From the NCBI GenBank assembly GCA_963942565.1, contig OZ012690.1:7116086-7180085 (forward strand): a DNA stretch of 64,000 nt. The letters run 5' to 3'. The notes beneath the pieces are model-generated. The model was not told where the DNA came from, made no database searches, and saw only the letters and a program-made list of their open reading frames with translations. A program made the translations under genes and the position numbers. Shown here one piece after another: positions 57,861-64,000 of this stretch. The DNA is from Maea johnstoni (Eukaryota > Annelida > Polychaeta > Spionida > Magelonidae). The stretch's first letter is position 1. Every line of letters starts with the position of its first letter.

Positions 57861-58279
57861 AAACTCCTGCTTTCTCATGACCAGCTGAAGGTATAAAAGG
57901 AGTTTCAAGGTTACAAAGAACCCACATTATGTTTCAAATGAAATAACAACTTTTTTTGGCCAAAAGTAAATCCTGGGGTATGTGTGCATTGTTACTTGAA
58001 CGCACACTATAACCCAAGTCTGCAAATCTTCTATTTGGTTGACACCTTAGATGTTGATGGTTTCTATTTTGTAGCCCATTAATTCTTATGGCTTCTATTT
58101 TGTCCACTCTACATGCTATTTGTAAGTCAAAGCTAATTCAGAACAAGCAGTTTTCATTCAGAACACAAAAATATGCTGTTTTTTTCAAACAATCAAAATC
58201 GGTAGATATATGCTGCAATTATTCGTAAGATGGACCCACAGAAACTTGGGCGTGGGGAAGATCAAATATCACCAGGAGC
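57861..58279 (-). other. FBXW7 intron, no recognisable element
   Basis: Nothing recognised in this stretch apart from two related TTCTATTTTGTAGCC/TTCTATTTTGTCCAC strings near 58065 and 58092. Confidence 0.45.
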
Positions 58280-58283
58280 TTAA

Positions 58284-58489
58284 CCCTTTCAATGTTGAGG
58301 CTACCTTCGTTCAAAGCACAAAATTACAAATATTTTTTGAAAATCATCTAAACCCCATCATGTTGGTATTCATTGGAAAGCTCTTGCAGGGTACTCTCAG
58401 ATGAGTACCCATGTGCCAGGGTTTCTATCATTTTTCAGCTTTTTTGCATCATTTTGTGTTAGTCAAATAAGCCATCTGCAGTATGAGGG
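58284..58489 (+). mobile_element. Family A MITE with TTAA duplications
   Basis: TTAA at 58280-58283 and 58490-58493; ends CCCTTTCAATGTTGAGG and CATCTGCAGTATGAGGG. Confidence 0.86.
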
Positions 58490-58742
58490 TTAAATATCCC
58501 ATGGAGTTTGATTAATATTGTATCAAATATGTAGCATGGTGTGAGGAAAGATTTCTACCTTAATCAGTCACTGAAGACATTTCCAACACTACATAATGTA
58601 TATAATAACCCGCCATGCATATTAGAGTTGTGAAAATGGGTCAGAGGTGTTTGGTTCAAGGTATATTCAGGTAAGATGATTAGCTCCTAACATGATATCT
58701 TGAACTACATGTGAAGGTAATATGCAGGAAACTACATAATAA

Positions 58743-58947
58743 CCCTTCCAAAGCCGAGGCTACTTTCGTCCAATGCACAAGAACGCAAAGATTTTTGAAA
58801 AACACCTAAACCCTGTCATCTTGGTACTAATTGGATAGCTCTCATTGAGTACTTTCATATGAGTACCCATATGCCAGGGCTTCAGTGATTTCTCAGGATT
58901 TTTGCATTATTTTGTATTGGATAACTGAGCCACCAGCAGCATAATGG
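58743..58947 (+). mobile_element. Family A MITE, decayed flanks
   Basis: From CCCTTCCAAAGCCGAGG to CCACCAGCAGCATAATGG. The right TTAA is recognisable (58948-58951); the left is AATA. Confidence 0.82.
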
Positions 58948-59394
58948 TTAAGAGTTAAATCAGGTGCAGTCAAATCAGTTCATGAGCTAGTAGGCAAGCA
59001 CGATTAAGCTGCTTGTGGTAATCTGCAGTATGATATAATGCAGGTACTTAATGAGTTGACCTGTTTTGGTACACATAACGATTATAACCCTAACAAAGAT
59101 TCTGGCAGAAAAGAAAGCACATAGTTACATTTATAACCGACTGCTCAAATCGACCCAGAAAGAATATTATACTTAACAAGGTTCAAAATGAACCTTTTAA
59201 GGTCAATCTGATACTAGGGAAAGGTACCAGTATTCGATCAGATCCAAAAAAGTATCGTATCATTTAAAATCTGTTACACCAATACTGCTTGACGATATAA
59301 ATATATGTTTAACAGCTACTTGGACATCTCCATTCTCCACACAAAGGTACTTTTCTATTTATCGTTAACAATATCATAAAGCATAGTCTTAGCC

Positions 59395-59692
59395 AGCAGG
59401 GCGTCTGGGTGTCTTTTTGGACACCCAGACCCCTAAAAAGCACCCCTCAGGACACCCAAAGATTTTTGTGAAGAATTTCTTAAAATGTCAATCTAAAGCA
59501 TACAATTGAATTTTTTCATCTTCATATAATTTCCATGATATTGTATAAGGATATCATGCCTTATTTTGATAAATTTATACATGTTTATGGTTGAAATATT
59601 AGTAAATTGTGGTTCCCCTTAAAATTTAGGACGCCCATAAGTTTTACAATTGCCAATTTTAGGCACCCAGTTTCCAAATCCTGGCTAAGACC
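59395..59692 (+). mobile_element. Family D MITE
   Basis: From AGTCTTAGCCAGCAGGGC to CCAAATCCTGGCTAAGACC. Full body retained. Confidence 0.85.
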
Positions 59693-59772
59693 CTGTCGTA
59701 AAGATATTATTTTGTTAAGGGAATAATGATATTGTATCGTATCGTGAAAATTTTGAAGGTGCCAATCCTCAC

Positions 59773-59808
59773 CTGAAACCCAGGGATGTTGACATCTTCT
59801 TTTAGCAT
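59773..59808 (-). CDS. FBXW7: Candidate first coding exon of FBXW7 (12 residues)
   Basis: The minus strand reads ATG then codons for MLKEDVNIPGFQ, ending CAG before a GTGAGG donor. The ATG has A at -3. The end phase is 0, matching the phase-0 start of 54385-54527, and the combined short isoform is open to the known stop (1,743 bases, 580 residues; vertebrate beta and gamma isoforms are of similar size). A 65-codon upstream frame (59828-60025) ends 19 bp before the ATG, out of frame. The exon is supported by splice and phase fit only; I do not recognise the peptide. Confidence 0.5.
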
Positions 59809-60113
59809 TGTGCTGTGCACAGTTAAGTTAGTTTGTCAAAGGGCCTAGTGTCAAGCCATCCTGAGTAAATCTAGATGCGAGGTTCCGGAACCCGCCGATA
59901 GGCGGCTTCAAACACGTCGAATGCACTTCGCGGAACGCTATGGATTGTTTTATTACTGAAAACTTGGTTCTTCCAGTTATGTATGATAGCGTCCAATCTG
60001 TCTTGGTCAAACAGCATGGATACATTCAATGGACCAATTGTACTAAGAATACACTTTTAGGAAATTAAATAACCTTTTTTAAATCAGTGAAATTAGCGAT
60101 TTTACAGTTTTGA

Positions 60114-60209
60114 TGACGTCACAAGTAATTATAATATTATAATATGCGACGGTGGCGACGCGTAGCGGGCGTTCATTTACACTACAGACCTGTAGTGTAA
60201 ATGAACGCC
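60114..60209 (-). promoter_or_regulatory. Candidate FBXW7 promoter: CRE and perfect palindrome
   Basis: A perfect cAMP-response element TGACGTCA lies at 60114-60121. About 50 bp away, 60168-60209 is a perfect inverted repeat: GGCGTTCATTTACACTACA, a 4-base GACC loop, and the exact reverse complement. It sits 300-400 bp upstream of the candidate start codon, amid the CpG-rich GCGACGGTGGCGACGCGTAG. A C-run (60233-60247) follows. Promoter function is inferred from position. Confidence 0.45.
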
Positions 60210-60349
60210 GAACACGAACACGTTACAGTCAACCTCCCCCCCCCCCCTTACTACACCCATTCTACTGCCGACACATGGCATCCAACCCTAGTTCCGAAAA
60301 ACTCTGGATTCATGATACTGTAGTATATCAATAAGATAGTTTGACACAG

Positions 60350-60470
60350 GTTCTTAGCACGCAGGGATTTATTTGGACACTCACATCCCTGCAAACACAC
60401 ACGTCAGGATATGCAAATATTTTGGTAAGAAATTTCAAACTCTGTCAATTTGAAACCAATTATCTATATT
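60350..60470 (+). mobile_element. Very decayed family D MITE fragment
   Basis: Retains GTTCTTAGCACGCAGGGATT, TTTGGACACTCACATCCCTG and GTAAGAAATTTCAAACTCTG in the right order, but no far end. Confidence 0.5.
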
Positions 60471-60484
60471 TCCCTTCAGTGGGG

Positions 60485-61510
60485 AGTCAGGACTTGCCCG
60501 AAATAATTTGTGGCTTGCCCAAAATAAGTTAGAACAAATGCTAGAATGGCATGTATTGTTTATCATGGATGAAATGATAAAAAACACCTTTTCTATTCAA
60601 TTTTGTGCACATTCTTTGCATATTTCTAGGCATGGTCTTAGCCAGCAGGGCGTCTGGGCGCCTTTTTGGACACCCAAACCCTTAACAAGAACCTCTCAGG
60701 ACACCCAAATTTTTTTGTGTGGAATTTCTAAAAATCTCAATCTCAAGCTTACAATTGAATTTTTTCATCTCCTTTCAAATCCCATAACATTGTTTAATGA
60801 TATCATGCCTTATTTTGATGAATTTATACATGTTTATGGTTGAAATATGAGTATATTGTGATCCCCCTTAAAAATTTGGTCACCCAAAAAATTTACAACT
60901 GCTAATTTTAGGCACCCAGTTTCTAAACCCAGGCTAATACACTGTTTCTGGGTATTTGTACTAGGGTTCGGATGCAAAGAGATTTTTTGAATCAATTGAT
61001 CGAAAAATATTTCGAACAATTAATCGATTTGGTTCGAGTTTTACGGCCACATTGGCAAACATTTTCAAACATCATTGTGCCGCGGCATGCACCGGCACTC
61101 GTGCGGTGAACCGCGGCACTTGATAAATCGGTGCACGAAATATGGCGCAGTAGATTTGTTTACTCTTGTGTGTTGACATGGAGCCGTTCTGTGTCACTTA
61201 AACAAAAGTTCTAATGTTTTTGTAAGTTTTGGCCGCGTAATTTCACAATATTTCTTCAGAAATTTCGCATTTGACATAATCGATTATTTCAAATGCTGTT
61301 CGAACGGGTCGAGTCAGCCTCAGCTCAACCGAATGCTCGAGTTCTCGCTTAATCGTCCGACCACTAATTTGTACCATTATCCATGTAAAAATGTGTATAA
61401 TGCTAAGAAAATCAGCTTGCCCGTTCGGGCAAGTGCAAACTAAAATGTGCTTGCCCGAAAGCCAAAAATTCACTTGCAGGGGCAAGCGGGCAAGTACTTA
61501 TGTCGGTGCC
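60485..61510. repeat. CTTGCCCG-type dispersed repeat, second copy
   Basis: Shares TTGCCCGAAATA, GCTAGAATGGCATGTATT and AATCAGCTTGCCCGTTCGGG with 36050-36640. It is split by a family D MITE (60634-60940). The segment 61075-61130 carries GTGCCGCGG and its inverted match CCGCGGCAC. Near 61420-61490, short inverted CTTGCCCG/CGGGCAAG repeats cluster. Confidence 0.55.
60634..60940 (+). mobile_element. Family D MITE
   Basis: From GGTCTTAGCCAGCAGGGC to AAACCCAGGCTAATAC. Body complete; right end slightly decayed. Confidence 0.84.
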
Positions 61511-61559
61511 TGCCCCATGTTTGTAACAATGCCTGACCACAGATTAGAGTGCAGAGATG

Positions 61560-61930
61560 TAAGTGGTTTGTGTACTGCTATGGCACTCCTCTTCGTGCCT
61601 ACTGATCTCGGTGCCCAGATCTGTTTCCCTAAGTACCCTGTTTGTAACAGATGACTTACTCATACATTAAAATACCTGTTGCCATTTCACAAACCATGGA
61701 CCTAGCTCTAAATCTCGCTGATACAACTGCAAGGTATTTCCAGAGGTCATGGGCCACCCTCAACCCATAAAAATCGTAATTATTAAAAAGTGTCCCAAAT
61801 TACTGAGAAATAACGGTAATTGGTTTGTGTACTACTATGGCACTCCTCTGATGATCTCGGTTCCCAGATCTGTTCCCGTAAGTACCCTGTTTGTAACAGA
61901 TGACTTACTAATGCACTAAGCGCTTGAGTA
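61560..61930. repeat. Diverged direct repeat flanking a MITE fragment
   Basis: GGTTTGTGTACTGCTATGGC.. to AACAGATGACTTACT occurs at about 61564-61662 and again at 61812-61912. Between them lies a fragment of the ATTCTCAG MITE (about 61748-61808). Confidence 0.75.
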
Positions 61931-62779
61931 CCTCTCACACATGCACAGCCCAATTAGTCTATTTGCAAGTTAATTGGTTACCATGGTAACAAAAACAAAT
62001 GTCCAAACAGCGTACTACTCATAGTGACTCAAGGTGAGGAGGGGAAGAATTTGCCGGGAAAACAAAATTATCGGAGTACATCAAATATTTCATATACTGC
62101 ATCCAATTACTTGGCTAACTCTAAGCTCATGGTGTTTCATTTAAGTACTGCAATTTTTTCATATGAGAACAAAATAGCAAAGTCACTATGTGACTTATGT
62201 CAACCTACTTGGACAAAATTCTAGCATGACCAGTAGAAGCCATTTTTCCACAAATGTCCAAATTATGGGGTCATAACTTATAACAATCAAGTCCTGTACA
62301 ACTTTAAACCTGAATATGATTTTAAAAAAACTTTCATTCAGGGAACTAACATATTCTACGCGACATGGCTCAAGAGACATCATGCAACTGATTGCTCACT
62401 TACATTTTTCCTACCTCCTACGATTATAATGGTAGCTCGTCTAAATCATGGTACCTAGCAAATTTGAATCGGATCTTACACTATCGAATAATTTCTCAAC
62501 TTTACTACATGTATGTGTATATGAAATAAAGTATCTTGATAACTTTTAGTCCTTGCACACATTACACTGAAAGAACTTGACCGAGTTTAAAAGGTTGTCA
62601 ATATTCCATTTCGTAGCTATTTCGTAGATGACATGACAGATGAGAACAACTTTTAGATCCTGATGATGATCCTGAATGCTGTACATAATCCGTGAGGATC
62701 CTGAATCCTGTACATTATCCGTGAGGATCATTGTCGGTGACTAGTGCTAGTTCCGTTTCCCAAGAAATGAGGGCTCCAA
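61931..62779. other. Intergenic stretch, no recognisable element
   Basis: No repeat ends or coding frame that I can support. Two short ATCCTGAAT.CTGTACAT.ATCCGTGAGGATC units near 62668-62730 form a small duplication. Confidence 0.45.
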
Positions 62780-62782
62780 CAC

Positions 62783-63240
62783 ATATCCATCAATAACGAT
62801 AACTGATGGCCAGATAGTTATTCATCCGTAGATTGTCCATCAATAACGATAATTGATGGCCATATAGTTGTTGATCCGTAGATTATCCATCAATAATGAT
62901 AATTTATGGCCAGATAGGTGTTAATCCGTAGATTACCATCAATAATGATAATTTATGGCCAGATAGGTGTTAATCCGTAGATTACCATCAATAATGATAA
63001 TTTATGGCCAGATAGGTGTTAATCCGTAGATTATCCATCAATAATGATAATTGATGCTCAGATAGGTGTTAATTCGTAGATTATCCATCGATGATGATAA
63101 TTGATGCTCAGATAGGTGTTAATTCGTAGATTATCCATCGATGATGATAATTGATGCTCAGATAGGTGTTAATCCGTAGATTATCCATCAATAACGATAA
63201 TTGATGCTCAGATAGGTGTTAATTCGTAGATTATCCATCG
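62783..63240. repeat. 49-50 bp minisatellite, about 9-10 copies
   Basis: Units read CCATCAATAATGATAATTTA, TGGCCAGATAGGTGTTAATC and CGTAGATTAT. The start CCAT recurs at 62787, 62837, 62887, 62936, 62985, 63035 and onward every 50 bp. Within the unit, ATCAATAATGATAATTGAT is a near-palindrome. The last copies are nearly identical in pairs. Confidence 0.95.
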
Positions 63241-63243
63241 ATG

Positions 63244-63325
63244 ACAGGGTTCAGATGGTTTTCAAAAATCTTTGCATCCTTGTGCTTTATATTTAGACGA
63301 AAGTAGCCTCAGCATTGAAATGGTT
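63244..63325 (-). mobile_element. Partial family A MITE at the end of the minisatellite
   Basis: Minus-orientation left half, from GACAGGGTTCAGATGGTTTT to CCTCAGCATTGAAATGG with TTAA after it. The minisatellite ends exactly where it starts. Confidence 0.75.
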
Positions 63326-63332
63326 TAACCTT

Positions 63333-63462
63333 ACATGGGTACTCATCTGAGAGTAAGTACTGCGTGAGAGCTACCCAATGAATACCAACACAACATGGTT
63401 TACATGGTTTTCGAAAATCTTTGTTTCCTTGTGCTTTGGATGAAAGTAGCCTCAGCATTGGA
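63333..63462 (-). mobile_element. Second partial family A MITE
   Basis: From TACATGGGTACTCATCTGAG to CCTCAGCATTGGAAGCC. Tandem with the previous fragment, same orientation. Confidence 0.75.
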
Positions 63463-63789
63463 AGCCTGGTAAATCCACAATGCTGTCCATGTCCATGCCC
63501 CACCCTATCAGCAACTGGTCGAGGGAACGCGAGCGCGTACCTCACCACCACGTGCTGTAGTAGTTAGTAGTAGAGGAGTCATCACAGTACACACTCACAC
63601 AGCATACAGTCATCGTGAATCACACTGTATGGGAATTCCTATTGATCTCGCCGAGGAGGAGCGATGATGCGGTATTGTGGTGAAACCCGCTGCCAGTGCA
63701 CGAGCTGCCAGAGACTCTATGCCCCGCACGACCACTATGGACACTAAAGGGAGGGTGGTAGTGGTTAGCAGTGCTGATGAGCAATGCAT
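63463..63789. other. Unassigned, slightly GC-richer sequence
   Basis: Contains CGAGGGAACGCGAGCGCGTA and CTCGCCGAGGAGGAGCGATG. Short open frames exist on both strands but none is recognisable. Confidence 0.4.
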
Positions 63790-64000
63790 AGTCTCAGCCA
63801 GCAGGGTGTCTGGGTGTCTTTTGGACACCCACGTCACCCAGACCCTCGAAAATCACCCCTCAGGACAACCAAACATTTCTGTGAGTCATTTCTTAAAATG
63901 TCAATTTCAAGCACACAATTGAAGTTTTTTTACCTCAATATAATCCCCATGACATTGTATTAGGATATGATGGTGGTAATCTGAGTATATTGTGGTCTTC
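63790..64000 (+). mobile_element. Family D MITE cut by the window end
   Basis: Starts AGTCTCAGCCAGCAGGGTGT and continues through CACCCCTCAGGAC to GAGTATATTGTGGTC at the edge. Confidence 0.82.

Noticed and set aside
59828-60025. A 65-codon minus-strand frame just upstream of the candidate FBXW7 start
   Set aside because: It ends before the ATG and out of frame, and has no recognisable domain; at most an upstream frame in a 5' leader.
60508-60843. Related short frames in several places beginning HGLSQQGVW (for example 36201-36422 minus, 43424-43720 plus, 60508-60843 plus)
   Set aside because: All lie in family D MITEs. The shared frame reflects common descent of a non-coding element, and copies differ by indels.

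Overview
The window is animal nuclear DNA. It holds one recognisable host gene, the SCF ubiquitin-ligase substrate receptor FBXW7 (F-box plus WD40), on the minus strand. The gene is split into about eleven exons by AT-rich, transposon-filled introns with GT..AG borders. The protein is very close to vertebrate FBXW7, and the genome is dense in small palindromic DNA transposons (MITEs), which fits an invertebrate such as an amphioxus, hemichordate, echinoderm or mollusc. I cannot name the species.

Region 1, about 1-32867, is a macrosatellite: four long tandem units of about 7.65-8.54 kb plus a truncated fifth. The left edge is cut by the window. Each unit carries seven or eight copies of a roughly 210-bp TTAA-flanked MITE (piggyBac type, called family A here), a back-to-back second TTAA MITE (family B), a long-arm foldback element, a MITE with ATTCTCAG ends, and a 31-34 bp minisatellite. 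The minisatellite core CCACCAGGTGGC fits the CTCF core consensus. The units differ by indels that map onto pairs of family A MITEs, and they look like products of unequal exchange and gene conversion. I see no convincing protein gene in the unit.

Region 2, 33062-42735, with upstream exons at 54385-54527 and possibly 59773-59808, is FBXW7. The order of the coded parts is N-terminal segment, acidic/serine-rich segment, dimerisation domain, F-box and eight WD40 blades. Skipping the 514-bp acidic exon (42222-42735) gives one open frame of about 580 residues. Including it breaks the phase at the next exon I can see, and a 200-N assembly gap lies between those two exons. Two introns hold duplicated exon pieces. 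One is a 63-65 bp minisatellite grown from the tail of a WD40 exon together with its 5' splice site. The other is a near-identical 167-bp duplication of the start of the next exon with its acceptor.

Region 3, about 44.7-54.2 kb, lies inside an FBXW7 intron. It is a long inverted-repeat DNA element with tandem subterminal repeats, its right arm interrupted by about 6.5 kb. That insert contains a (TA)n tract, a hAT-type MITE and a GC-rich stretch with NRF1-like sites.

Region 4, 54.5-64 kb, holds the 5' part of FBXW7, a candidate promoter near 60.1 kb (a perfect CRE and a 19-bp-arm palindrome), and many MITEs and minisatellites (68-bp and 50-bp periods).
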